DNA from: Gyrodactylus bullatarudis
Lineage: Eukaryota > Platyhelminthes > Monogenea > Gyrodactylidea > Gyrodactylidae
Assembly: GCA_012064415.1 (NCBI GenBank)
Contig: SSNU01000070.1
Location: 74,444 to 119,081, forward strand
DNA: 44,638 nt
Direction of reading: 5' to 3'
Numbering within the stretch: the first letter of the stretch is position 1; each line of letters opens with the position of its first letter. Below, piece by piece: positions 34,042-44,612 of the stretch. The translations under genes were made by a program, and so were the position numbers. Below the pieces are notes generated by a model, which was not told the origin of the DNA, searched no databases, and saw only the letters and a list, made by a program, of their open reading frames with translations.

Positions 34042-34172
34042 AGAAGCCGATCCCATTGATCAAAAACACGAACAGAATCCCTATTGGTCCGAAACAAATG
34101 AATAATTGCTATTGGTCAAGACAGCCCCTTTCATGTTCTTGTAATATATATATATAACTGCTCAAGTCGGTG

Positions 34173-34219
34173 TAAGGTCTGAAGAGAGCCGACGAAAATA
34201 AAAGCTTTTATTCACCTAA
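34173..34219 (+). ncRNA. Candidate hammerhead sequence in the PLE 3' end
   Basis: CUGAAGA (34179-34185) is followed by GAGCCGAC, then GAA (34194-34196). The perfect hairpin AAUAAAAG/CUUUUAUU (34197-34212) would be stem III, C34213 the cleavage base, and ACCU (34214-34217) pairs with AGGU (34175-34178) as stem I. All junctions fall where a hammerhead needs them, but stem II has only one good pair. GUCGG (34166-34170) and CCGAC (34189-34193) offer a competing stem. Stem III overlaps an AATAAA polyadenylation signal. From GAAGAG onward the sequence also lies inverted in the left repeat. Confidence 0.3.
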
Positions 34220-34269
34220 CCTCTTTCGTCGTTCTAACTACCAACATGACCATTAGTCAGCGCCCCCAG
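34181..34269. repeat. Right 89 bp inverted repeat of the PLE
   Basis: Partner of 32095-32183. It ends CAGCGCCCCCAG. Thirty-six further bases (34270-34305) separate it from the target-site repeat; they match neither the host element nor the left end. Confidence 0.9.
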
Positions 34270-35299
34270 AATATTTTCGAGGAAATAAGGCAATTAATGT
34301 CCCAAAATAAATAATTGCTGAAAGCTTCAATAGATGCCAACAGACATCGAAATTTCCTCAGAGAAGAAATAAAAACAGGCTTCAAATTATCTGGCTGTGA
34401 CTCATCTTCGTCTTCAGCTGCTGTAATTTTTTCTTTAATCTCTTAAGACTGTAAGCTTGTTTAGAAACAACAGGCTCACAACTGATAAAAGCTATCAAGC
34501 TAAGCCCTGATCTGAATTCTATTGAAAACTTAATTCACTTATTGGATAAATTTTGTTGAAAGTCTATTGTGAAAATTAAGATAGAAAACTGGGATTCAAA
34601 CAGCCTAATATTGAATTTTCTCCAATTTTAAATTAAAAAACGCAATTTATCATGGGCTTCGAAGGGGTCTAAAGACAGAAATGAATTTTTATTTTTGATT
34701 AAAAATCAATTTTCATTCATTTGTATATTTACTCATAAGTATGCCTTTCATTATTTATTTTTTAAGGACAAAAATACCATTGAATCTCAATTTTTAAATG
34801 AATTTTTGGAATGAAATGAAAATGAAAACTAATGAAAAGAAAAAATTTATATTTGAAATAAAATCAAAATACTTGAAAGTAAACCTGATTTAAGAAAAAA
34901 ATTTTTTTCGAGAGCGGAATCCAGAATGATCTTCGATCAACAAGTCAGGGTTGAAAAAAATTTTTTTTCTTCTTGATCTGATCCAATTTTCTGGGTCGAT
35001 CACACGAGTAAGGGTCAAATTTCCTCAAAAATTCTGATTTATTAGGTTAGAAATCTCTAACTTGTCAGATAAACTTTTTGTGATGAATTCATTTTAAAAT
35101 ATTTTTTCAACCCTGTTTTTGATCCAGGATCTGAGATCTGATCTTGATCGGAAAAAATTATTTTTTCTTCCCAAATTGATCTTTATCTATCCCTCTTTCT
35201 GAGATATCATTTATTTGGTTCGAAATAAAAAAATAGCTAAGAAAATCATATTTTTAACGTCAGCATCAAATCTAAGACTATTTCCAGAACAGCTTTATT

Positions 35300-35752
35300 A
35301 GACTTGGACTAATTTTTGCAGAATTACTTAAATCGCCCATGGATATGAACTAATCTTCAAGTATTTAAATATAATCCAACCAAATTTCGCTTCAAAACTC
35401 CTCTCCATGCTTCTGGAATAAGATAAACAGAATTGTGAAAACTTTTTTGACCTATCAAAATTGTATATTCATGAAAAATAAGAGAATTTCTTTTTGAGCT
35501 ATTGAAAAATCAATTTTAATAAGATTTAAGTCATTATTACAACTTTAAAGAATTAATGTGAATTCAAGTTTAAATTATAAATATAAAATAATAAAAAAAC
35601 GTTTTAAATTTGAGAATTTTCACAATTTTGTTCATCTTATTCCAGAAGCATGGAAAAGTATTTTGAAGCGAAATTTGGTGGGATTATATTTAAATACAGT
35701 ACTGTACTTGAAGATTAGTTTTTTCATATCGATGGGCGATCTATGATAGGCT
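35300..35752. mobile_element. Foldback MITE, family E, diverged
   Basis: The left arm ('agacttggac', 'aatcgcccatggatatgaa', 'ccatgcttctggaataagat') is mirrored on the right ('atcttattccagaagcatgg', 'catatcgatgggcgat'). It abuts the right end of the split element at 35297. Confidence 0.75.
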
Positions 35753-35759
35753 GCAGTAA

Positions 35760-36278
35760 ATTAACCAGATTAACAGTTTAAATTCATTATGAAATTCGCG
35801 AAAGATTTATTTTCGTTCTGATACTGAAAGATCCTAGGTCGGTCTCAATATTGCATTTTAAAGATGGAAGTATAGAATTAATTTTCTCCTATTTTTCTTA
35901 GTGAGAGAGTTTGATCAATTATTAATCAAGATCCTAAATGTATAAACGCAGATACATAACTCTCCCGATATAGCTGCCTAAATATCGTGCACAAAAATAC
36001 TTCTCCAAGTAGCAGATACTTAAAATTCACATTGAGAAAAATTTTAGGATTCTCTTGCAATTTAATCCGTGTTCTTTTACTAACTAAAATGGATATTTTT
36101 AAAAATCTCCCACGTTTAGGGATATAACTTTCCTAAGGCTCTGGAATATCTCTCAGGCTATTTGAACAAAATAAAAGTCGAATAAAGAATGAAAATGTGA
36201 CCGATTATTTCATAAATGAGGCATACTCATCAGGTGGATACATGCCACATAAGTACAAATTTGCAAAGATAAATATTC
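35760..36278. other. Intergenic DNA, no supported gene
   Basis: No frame or repeat was recognised. Confidence 0.4.
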
Positions 36279-36280
36279 TA

Positions 36281-36617
36281 AAGTTGATTGATATGAAGAT
36301 GGGAATCTATGTTTTTTACGAAAACCTCGAAATCCCTCGAAAATGGCGGATCTTTCGGAGATTTGTCAGCTTTCTTGTCTTATTGTGATTCTGAAAATCA
36401 ACTTTTGATCACTCTCTCTTTTTGAAATCAATAATTTTTTTCAATTCATAGTTTCGAAAAATGGGATTTTGGCGCCAAATCAAAATTTGAAAAATATTTT
36501 TCTTCAAATCGTCAAATTTGACAACATGAGCAGGATTCCAAAAAATCTTTGATCTTTCAAATAAAAAATCGAGGTTTTCGTAGAAATCATAATTCAAAAC
36601 TTCCTATAAACTAGCTT
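36281..36617. mobile_element. TA-flanked foldback MITE, short subfamily D
   Basis: The start AAGTTGATTGATATGAAG follows TA (36279-36280); the right tip 'ctataaactagctt' precedes TA (36618-36619). It keeps 'gattttggcgccaaatcaaaattt' and the 'atcaacttttgatcactctctc' block but has lost much of the left arm compared with 4152-4691. Confidence 0.75.
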
Positions 36618-36825
36618 TACCATCATTGGTTCAAATTATGTGATATAGTTGACATCATCTTCTTTCTTTATTCAATATAACTTCGGCGATTGAGCTTAAA
36701 AAACCGAGGTTTGAAGACATCTCATAGAACAAGAATTAGAATCAGTTTCAGTAATTTTCCTGTATATTAGAGAGGCATTTTAAAGAGAATTTTTCAATGT
36801 AAAAAAGTTCCTATTAAACCATGTA

Positions 36826-38325
36826 CAGTTAATTACACACATGATGGCTCACTCTTTCCCTCATTTTTATATTAAAACCTCACTGATGATAAGATAGGAA
36901 GCAGTTCTCAATGCTAAACATTCAATACTTTCTTTTAAAAAGAAGTTTATCACAAGTATCAAGATTCAAAATGACGCAAAATTTTTAATTATAAAAAGCA
37001 TGAGCCTCAAATCCGTGTCTTTCAGTAAACAAGTCCAGGCCATGGAATCAATAAGCCTTCAAATTCTCAAATCTATCAAAGAATTTGATTCGGATTCACA
37101 TCAAAATTGTCTTCTATTCATCAGACAAGACTCAATTTATATCGACCATATTACTAAATTAACATTTGACTTCAAGAAATGCCAACTTTATACATACAAA
37201 CAATTGAACAGAATTCAGCAAGAGATCAAGTCCATCAAAAGTAGAAATTTTGTTAGGGCGATTTGTCATTAGTCAAAACACTTTCTCAACAGAAAAGATA
37301 TCACCAACATTGATTTCAATCACATAGATAAAATCGACCAAGCTTTCCGTGCAAGCGTCTATTCGTCGTTTTGAATCTCATATTAATCAATCAGTCCTAC
37401 ATTTGGGATTCCCTTCAATTAAAACTAAACATTTTCCAATTAAATATCGACTCGAAGTGATAGGACGTTATGAAGATGGCTTTAATATCGATACTATATC
37501 CAAGGCATGTCTCAAACAGAGCATCAAGAGATATTTATCCCTAGGTGAGAAGAAACTTGATTCCATCGAAAATAGATCTCAACTCAACACGGAATGAAGA
37601 CCATTCCACTGTTTCTGAAGAAATTCTAATGGAAAAAGTTTAAGAAATCCTGACTGACAATCAATTAGTTGGAATGCGAGAGCTTAATTAATTTCTACAG
37701 TTGCAGTTTTTACCTCCAAATTGTACTTCAGTTTGCCAACCCATAGATGTAGGAACAACTCGATCGTTTAAATGCGCTTATCGTCTTCTTCTTGAGGAGG
37801 TCAGATTGTCACGGGTCATCAAACTCCACGAAATTAAACGAAATTTGAACTTGAAAGAATGTCTTTATATCGCGAAAGAAGCCTGGAATAATGTCGATTC
37901 CAGTACGATCAAAAATTGCTTCAACAGTGTGAAGTTTATCAACAAGCTTAATGCTGAAAATACTTTAAACCTCAATCAAGAAATAACCTTGTTGCATGAT
38001 TATTTAGAAGCAGAGAAGAAGAATGGACTTCTTGATAAATTGAAGAAAAATTTCTCTATGGCTGAAAATTGAGAAGAATTAATTAATTGATATTTTTGAT
38101 TTCAATGAATAAATTGAAGATAAATTGAAATTTTTTCTTTAGTTAGTTTGAGTTAAAGTTTGGGATAGAGACTGTGAAAATGATTGAATATTGGATAAGA
38201 AATGATACTTTATCCTGATTAGTTATTGTGTTTCTCTAATTCTATTGGTCTACCGAAAGACAGCAGAGAGGTATAAATATAAAAATGAGGGGAAGAGTAT
38301 TCATCCTATGAGCCATCATTAACTG
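36826..38325 (+). mobile_element. pogo/Tigger-type DNA transposon, inactive (1500 bp)
   Basis: It begins CAGTTAAT and ends ATTAACTG between TA repeats (36824-36825 and 38326-38327). The inverted ends extend about 60 bp with small indels: TGATGGCTCA and CCTCATTTTTATATT occur near both ends in inverse order. CAG..CTG ends with a TA target fit the pogo branch of Tc1/mariner. The transposase is broken (see 37349-38072). An unassigned 90-codon frame at 37000-37272 precedes it and may be transposon sequence or an older insert. Confidence 0.85.
37349..38072 (+). pseudogene. pogo/Tigger transposase remnant
   Basis: The first part (37349-37597) has an N-terminal helix-turn-helix look (FPIKYRLEVIGRYEDGFN). 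The last part (37701-38072) is a typical DDE_1 C-terminus: LPPNCTSVCQPIDVGTTRSF, then AWNNVDSSTIKNCF and an acidic/basic helical tail. Between them only about 100 bases with stops remain, so most of the catalytic core, including the first two Asp positions, is deleted. It cannot transpose. The C-terminal frame is unusually long for a decayed element. Confidence 0.8.
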
Positions 38326-38469
38326 TATTTTAAATTTTGCTTAGATACCCCAGATTGAAATTGAAAATGCCAATTTTTGAATTAGCGCCAACTAATCTCA
38401 ATGAATTTTTCTGCTACAATCGATAAAAATCAAAATTTTGAGCTGTTTGTATGTAATTTTAAAAGAAAT

Positions 38470-38690
38470 AGGTTTTTAAGGTATTTAAAAAAAAATTATT
38501 TTTTGAATTCTAGAACGGAATGGGCTAAAAAATTCCGAAAAAAATTCAATCTGACCAAAATTAGGCCGTTTTTCGAATTCCGAAAATGCAACAAATTCCG
38601 ATTTTTTCAAGTTTTGAGCCTAAAATTTTCATCAATTTCGATGATTCGAAGCAGTGATAATATTTTGGATCAAAATAGAACGAACTAGCG
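38470..38690. mobile_element. Single-arm fragment of subfamily B MITE
   Basis: 'ttttgaattctagaacggaatg', 'aatctgaccaaaattaggccg' and 'gatgattcgaagcagtgat' match the left arm of 15153-15855. No inverted partner is nearby. Confidence 0.7.
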
Positions 38691-38699
38691 CCCAGTCCA

Positions 38700-40078
38700 C
38701 ATCATGTGATGTAGAACGATCTTTTTTAATGTTGAATAATTTATTAAATTTGTAAACTGAAGCATATTCTTTCAAAATAAATATGTAGTATGCCTTTAAT
38801 TAACTTATTATAAATTAAAAATTACTTATGAGTAGTTTGTGACAGGAAGATTTATTTTTAGGTATTAAAATAATACATAAAAACAAATTTATAATACTTT
38901 ACTGTTAGTTCTATTTTGTTTACTAATTCGACGCGAAGAGGTCACAGATCTTGCCACTAATTATAGATAAGCTAGTTGAAAAATATAGACGCGTTTCCTC
39001 TTTATTGAGAAACTTTAGTCTACCGTAGCTGAGACTCTAATCGGGGTCTTGATCATTGAAAGTCCAAAACTGAGACGACTGGATTTGCTCAACCCAGACA
39101 GACCTCACTAAAATAAGATAAATAATTTAAATACTTTATAGAAAAAAATTTTATAGGTTTTTTTAATGATTTCTTTTGATCTTCATCGTCATGAAATCTT
39201 TTATAGACTGGATCAGAGAAACAATCTATTGGGCATTTATAAAATGAGTTTTTCACAAAACCAGAATTTCCTAATAAAAACCGGAATCCCTTTCTGTCTT
39301 TAGATTGTTATCTTTCTGTAAAATGAAACTTAAAGCATATATTTTCTCTATGAATAACAGGATGAAAATTAAATTTATTTTTAACAATGAGAACTTATTC
39401 TTGGATAAAAAAGATTGCTTTGATCAATTAACAAAATACAGTGGCATGATTTTATTCAAAGGACACAGGGGGAAATAAAAAAATGGATAATTTTTTAAGA
39501 GTTTGTGCAGAATTTTCCCAAATTCCAAAAATTTAATTTTTGTTAAAATTTCCCAAAAAACTGAAATTTGCAAAAATCAAATTACTTGTCTTAAGCCTGA
39601 TTACACAATTAACCTAGTTAGCTCATTAAAATGAAAGGAAAATTCTGCTATACGATGGGACGCGAAAAATTCTTTGTTTAAAAACCGGACGTTAAACATG
39701 GAGTAGCTGTAAAAACTCATAAAAATTGTCATATATTTCGGCTTTAAAAGCTCGCTAAAGCTCATATTTTCCATAAATCTTAGAGTTTATTTCGATATCT
39801 TGTGAAATTCAAACAGATATGTACGGTTTAAGTCAATGGATTCATTCAAGAAATTAAATCAACCAATCAGAATCAAGTATTTTATTCTTCATAAAAATAT
39901 TTAAAAATTCATTTATCTATAATCTGGTTTTTTCATCTTTTAATTAAGTTGATCAACCCTCTACTAGTCAAAAGGTTCGGTTTTGGTAGTTTGGCTAACT
40001 TAGAAGCTTGTTGCCACGAACTAGATAATTACCAGAGCAACCCACCTATTTTCGTGTAGTTCTAATAAATCTAGATTT
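38700..40078. other. Intergenic DNA, no supported gene
   Basis: No recognised frame, repeat family or RNA gene. It is among the least repeat-dense parts of the window. Confidence 0.4.
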
Positions 40079-40079
40079 G

Positions 40080-40245
40080 ACGCAAAATGCCCAATTCTTC
40101 GGCCAAGTATTTTTTCAAGATGATTTTTCTTCAAATCGTAAAAGTAGGCAACACGGTCTGGAATTCCTAAAAATCTTTTGATGAAAAAAATTGAAATAAT
40201 AGAAATCTCCCAACTTCACATCAATATCAACTTTAATATGGACAA
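40080..40245. mobile_element. Right-arm fragment of subfamily D MITE
   Basis: 'atttttcttcaaatcgtaaaagt', 'ctaaaaatcttttgatgaaaaaa' and 'gaaatctcccaacttcacatc' match the right arm of 4152-4691 and 36281-36617. Confidence 0.55.
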
Positions 40246-40249
40246 GCTT

Positions 40250-40720
40250 TAGAATGAAGGAGGATGATGAGGACATGAATTTTTTTTGTTTTGTTTAACA
40301 TGTGAAATTCTCAGGAAATGGATGTATTGTTAAAATCTCCTTGACAGTCTTCATTCTGGTTTGAGAACAAAAAAACAAATTCAATTTTCCATGTTTAACG
40401 TTGAGATGTTATTTATTTTGTTTGGTGAAATCTGTAATCTTGAAATATCATCCTCAGAGCATAGAAAACACACAAACTGGGATTTATTTTTCGGTAATTA
40501 ATTCATTCATTCAGAGGAAAGCAATCATCTTTTTCTATTAGTGAGATTTATTCAAATTCAGAATAAATAATACCCTACCTCTCTATGTTAACCTCTCTCT
40601 CTGCCCATAGTTATTGGAGATGAATTGAAATAAAAACAAAGCATTTCAAGCAGGACTAACAAATTAGAATGAGAAATTACACTATTCCTACAATCTCTCC
40701 AATTGCTGATCCCTATTTAC
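40250..40720. other. Intergenic DNA, no supported gene
   Basis: Nothing recognised. Confidence 0.4.
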
Positions 40721-41776
40721 TCTGAACAACTCACAAGAGTACTTACTTATCTGATAATATTTAGTACTCAGTGATCATGTTTTGCATATTTTTAAAGCGT
40801 GGAAGTCATACTCCTTTCTGTCATTGTCCTTTTTTCCCACAATATCCCACGGACAACGGAATTCACCATGAGGGTCCTCCTGATGACAAGATGATTAAGA
40901 TTTTTGGAAATAAGAAACCCATTAAATGGCCAAGGTATTCCGGATTTTAGTGATTATGTAGTAAAAATTCATTGAAAATTGAGCGGCGATTTGAAAAATT
41001 CTGGATTTTTGAAAAATAATGACAAAAGCATTTTCGACACATGCCGAATCAAATAACAATCCGACTGAGAAACTTGCTGAGGAAAAGCTGAACGAATGCA
41101 ACTTCATGGCTGAGTCTTACACTATCCAGACACTATAAAGCACTTAAGATGATGAAGAGGAACAAAAATATCCTGCTCACGAAACCAGACAAATGGTTCT
41201 CCTAAGAAAAGAAAGAACAAAATACTCTCTGATCGTTCGAAGTTTACAAAGACCAGAACAAAATTCAAAGACAATGAGGAACTAAAGCTGATGCTCCGGA
41301 ATAAACACATAGATCAGGCCCCTTACCTGAACCTCAGATGTTCATACAGCATAGCCAACAGGTTATATGGACTCCTAGAAAGTACACGGAATGAACCGAA
41401 GTGAAAGTGATCCAGAAATGGAGACCAATGCTGGATATGAGTTATGCAGCAACGAATGAATGGCTGACTGAGATTCTTAACCAATGAAAACAGCATTGTG
41501 TCAAATTGCCGCTCAATTTTCAATGAATTTTTACTACGCAATCACTAAAATCCGGAATATCTTGGTCATTTAATGGGTTTCTTAAGTTTTATCTCTAAAA
41601 ATAGTAAACTTATCATCAAGATGCCCTTCATGGTTTAAATTCGTTGTTTTTATTATGTCCGTGGGATATTGTGGGAAAAAATAATGATTTTGATGCTTTA
41701 AAAATATGCAAATCATGATCAGTGAGTACTAAATATTATCAGAAAAGTCAATCCTCTCGTGAGTTGTTCGCAGAAA
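40721..41776. mobile_element. Foldback element with ~275 bp arms enclosing PLE sequence
   Basis: The left arm (about 40721-40998) is the reverse complement of about 41503-41776 with small indels. Shared inverted blocks include 'gaacaactcac', 'gataatatttagtactca', 'cacaatatcccacgga', 'attaaatggccaaggtattc' and 'gaaaattgagcggc'. The roughly 500 bp centre holds a decayed Penelope-type RT fragment. A scrap of the right tip is at 30128-30222, so the arms are part of a repeated family. Confidence 0.8.
41065..41412 (+). pseudogene. Decayed Penelope-like RT N-terminal fragment
   Basis: The frame reading LKMMKRNKNILLTKPDK (about 41146-41196) matches the conserved early RT segment of Penelope-like elements (…KPDKG). 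After a stop, another frame gives LSDRSKFTKTRTKF (from about 41225) and later SYSIANRLYGLLEST (to about 41400), corresponding to the family's 'D..KF' and 'RLYGLPK.HK' segments in the right order. Several stops and shifts break it. This part of the RT precedes the region kept in the 32095-34305 element, so the two fragments do not overlap. Confidence 0.7.
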
Positions 41777-41779
41777 AAA

Positions 41780-42570
41780 AACATTTCATCATAGCCTAGT
41801 GTGCATATTTTATTGATCAGAGAGTTATTACACCAATCAATCAAGAATGATTACAAAATCTAGTACTACTCATTAAAAATTGCTGAGCCTCTAATGAGAA
41901 AAGAGATTAATCAAATTCTGAGAATAGAAAGATGGATCCTAATCGATTTCTTTAGATTTTTAATTAATTTCCATAGAGAAATACAGTCAACAACAATGCA
42001 GTAAAAAATTCTTCAACGATACAAATTTGAGAATTTCAAGTAATCTGCATTTGTGACATTTTTTTCTGATGGATTTGCATAAATTCTCTGATTCCCTTTG
42101 TACAAAGCAATTATTTGTTATAAAATTAACGATATCAGCTATAGAAAACTCTTAACCATCACACACAAAACTAAATTTGTTATTTTTGTAACTGGAAGGT
42201 TCATATGCCTCATTCAGACCATAATAATCAGGACAAACTCGAATTGCCTCAACTTGAAATATATCTTCTTCTTTCCATATATATTGAAAATAGTAAAATT
42301 CATTGAAATATATTTTCTAGATCCTTTTATTTCTCAATGGTCACTAGTTAGTAGTTAACATAGTAAATTTCATTGAGAGAATAGAATATTCTAGAACAGT
42401 TATCGCTAATCCTTGTTCAGTTGAATAATTTTGAAAAAAATTTCAATGAAAATTCTAAAATAGTCTTGACTAGAGTACTGTTTTTCTTTCAAATTATTAG
42501 CGAAATTGAATGCTTGAAAATATCTAAACATAATTTTCAAATCTGCAACAGAGAATAATCGAAGTCTAAA
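41780..42570. other. Intergenic DNA, no supported gene
   Basis: An 86-codon plus-strand frame (42098-42358) is rich in Ile/Phe/Tyr and looks incidental. Confidence 0.4.
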
Positions 42571-42574
42571 CTAA

Positions 42575-42860
42575 GATAATTTAAGTGTTATTGATCAGAA
42601 ATTGGGTCACTTTTTGACCCAAAATCTTCAAAGTCTTAGCAGATAGAGTTCAGGTGATTGCATATTTGAATTCTACAGATATGATAACTCAAGAAAAGTT
42701 TTTTATCTATGACTCTGGAAAGTAGGTTTTTAAAAAAACGTTTTAAACAAAAATTTAATTTTTGAAAGAATCAACTTTCTTTGAGCTATAGATCTATGAT
42801 AATAGAGCTGAGATCATTGCATTTTCCTATCGAATGCTTGGTAAAAGAAGTAAAAGAGAT
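42575..42860 (-). mobile_element. TTAA MITE family fragment, reverse orientation
   Basis: 'gcagatagagttcaggtgattgcat', 'tatctatgactctgga' and 'gtttttaaaaaaacgttttaaac' are the reverse complement of parts of 21315-21819. A hairpin TTGGGTCA/TGACCCAA is at 42602-42622. No TTAA terminus was found. Confidence 0.6.
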
Positions 42861-44460
42861 TTTTTGAAATCGTAACATTTACTAAATTTGAAAATACTTT
42901 TGTTTTATGTTATTTTCGTAAAATTTTGGGATATTTTGACGGACCTATCTTTTATTTTATTACGTATTACTAATTCACGTAGTTTTCAAACACTTTCGAA
43001 AATCCAATTAAATTTATAAATTAGAAAATTAAAAGAAGATGTATAAAAACCAAATTTACATTTCTCGACGAATCATCAATTCTTTAAAAATTATATAAGT
43101 TAAAAGTTCATTCATTATAATTATGGTAGTAATATCCATTCAAAATTTGTTGGCGTGGATTTAAAAATTGTAATTTCCAAATGAGATTTTGAAACAAATT
43201 TAAAATATTTAATTCCCAAGTATTTTTTTCTCAAAATTTATTTTTCCATCGAATGAGCAGATAGCCTAAAAAGTTGTGAAAATCTTTATTACCCTAATCT
43301 ACATGGTTATCTTGTATCTGTAATGGAACTAAACAGAATTTAAAGCAAGTATGAGAATTTACAAAATTCTCTATTCATCAAAAAAACTCGACAATAATGA
43401 CAATCCTATCCTTATATCGCCTAGAAAGTCTCTTGCGATTTGGTAGCACATTACCCTTTAACAAGGGAGAACTGACTGAATGAAAGAAAAAACAGAAATA
43501 CATCTTGATTCTTCTGAAATGAGTCTTTTCAATCGATGTCTTGCATACAGAGTTATCAGAGTAATCCATTTCTCTTGACACACACAATCTTGTCTTTATT
43601 TATCACGAGAGAGAGGGAGTTATCGTACGAGGATTTATCTCTCTTCTATCTTATTTTCTTGTCTGTTTAACTTGATATTAAATTTAATTTACAATTTGAT
43701 TTTGAGTCTATTAGTTGTATTAGAATAATTATTATAATTATTCTCAAGAGTGACGATATCTTTTTTTGGCTGTTACTCGTTTCTTGAGTTTTTAAGGCGA
43801 TTTCAATTTCAGAGATCCAGATTTCATCAATGAAATTTTAAATATTTTAAATACATATAGCATTAATGGTCACTTTTTCCTATGTTGAAATTTAATAATT
43901 CCAGTCATGGTTAATCCTTGCTGTGCTTAATGATATTTATTCAGCAATTATTACAATCTTGTAAAATCTCTTTTTAATTGCTTTTCAAGTTTTTATTTCA
44001 TGAGTATTTCGGGACTATTTCTTGGTACTGATTTCCATGCTCTCGAATTTGAATCAAATTATTCCTCTGAATTGATTCAAAATATCATGAATTTATAAAA
44101 GAGATATTACTCACTACTTAAAAGTAGCGCGCTTAGTTTTCGATATGCAAGGCGGATTTTAAAATTTATGGAATCGACTTTACCAATTTCTCTTACATTT
44201 CTCTTATTGGGCACTTCTTTCTCATCCCAGGTACAATCCCTCTCATGTCAGGCACAACAAAAACTCTTATACATTATAATTAAAATTTGTAAAAATTAAT
44301 GTTTCTATATAGAACTACAAATAAATGGAGTTAGACATCTATGATTTTTACAAAAATCTATCGAATTAAAGCTAGAAAAAAATTTGCTCATTTTCATTGT
44401 ACCTGTCAGTGAACTACACGAGAACACTTTTACATTTTAGGATGAAACCGTCATTCTATG
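42861..44460. other. AT-rich intergenic DNA, no supported gene
   Basis: A 69-codon minus-strand frame (43378-43587) shows no domain. A short MITE-like scrap ('ctatgatttttacaaaaatc') lies at about 44339-44358. Nothing else recognised. Confidence 0.4.
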
Positions 44461-44465
44461 GATTT

Positions 44466-44612
44466 ACAGTCAATAACCAAGAGAGAAACAAGAATAGTGG
44501 AATGACAAATTAGACGTAGCTTCTCAAAAATAGTGGAATGATATGGTGTATTCGAAGGTATATAAGGCAATTTCATACCCTCACACACATCCATGTGTTT
44601 GACTCAGAATCT
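44466..44612. repeat. Dispersed repeat H, copy 2
   Basis: This matches 11695-11840 in the same orientation, with roughly ten differences plus an extra 'tataaggcaatttc'-type insertion. Confidence 0.75.

Larger units (their letters stand above)
32095..34305 (+). mobile_element. Penelope-like element (PLE) with inverted ends and 11 bp TSD
   Basis: The insert is bounded by AATAAATAATT at 32084-32094 and 34306-34316. The uninterrupted copy at about 425-445 shows a single site. From left to right it has an 89 bp terminal inverted repeat, a 5'-truncated RT, a GIY-YIG domain, a long hydrophilic tail, a TA-rich stretch (34141-34157), the second inverted repeat, then 36 bases of extra DNA before the target repeat. 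Its GC content is visibly higher than the surroundings and the inverted repeats differ by one base, so it is young. Truncation implies it depended on, or arose from, a fuller element elsewhere. Confidence 0.9.
31608..35297. mobile_element. Inverted-repeat element, copy B, split by a Penelope insertion
   Basis: AAAGCTGTTCTGGAAATAGT at 31608 returns as its complement at about 35275-35297. The body (31668-32094 plus 34306-35290) repeats 1-1257. Without the 2.2 kb insert the element is about 1.47 kb. A 35-70 bp stretch near 34880-34920 is absent from copy A. No ORF belongs to the element itself. A TA target is suggested by TAAAGCTG..CAGCTTTA ends but not proven. Confidence 0.8.

Noticed and set aside
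1..35297. Segmental duplication of 1-1257 and 31668-35290
   Set aside because: Homology stops exactly at an inverted-repeat terminus, so transposition explains it.
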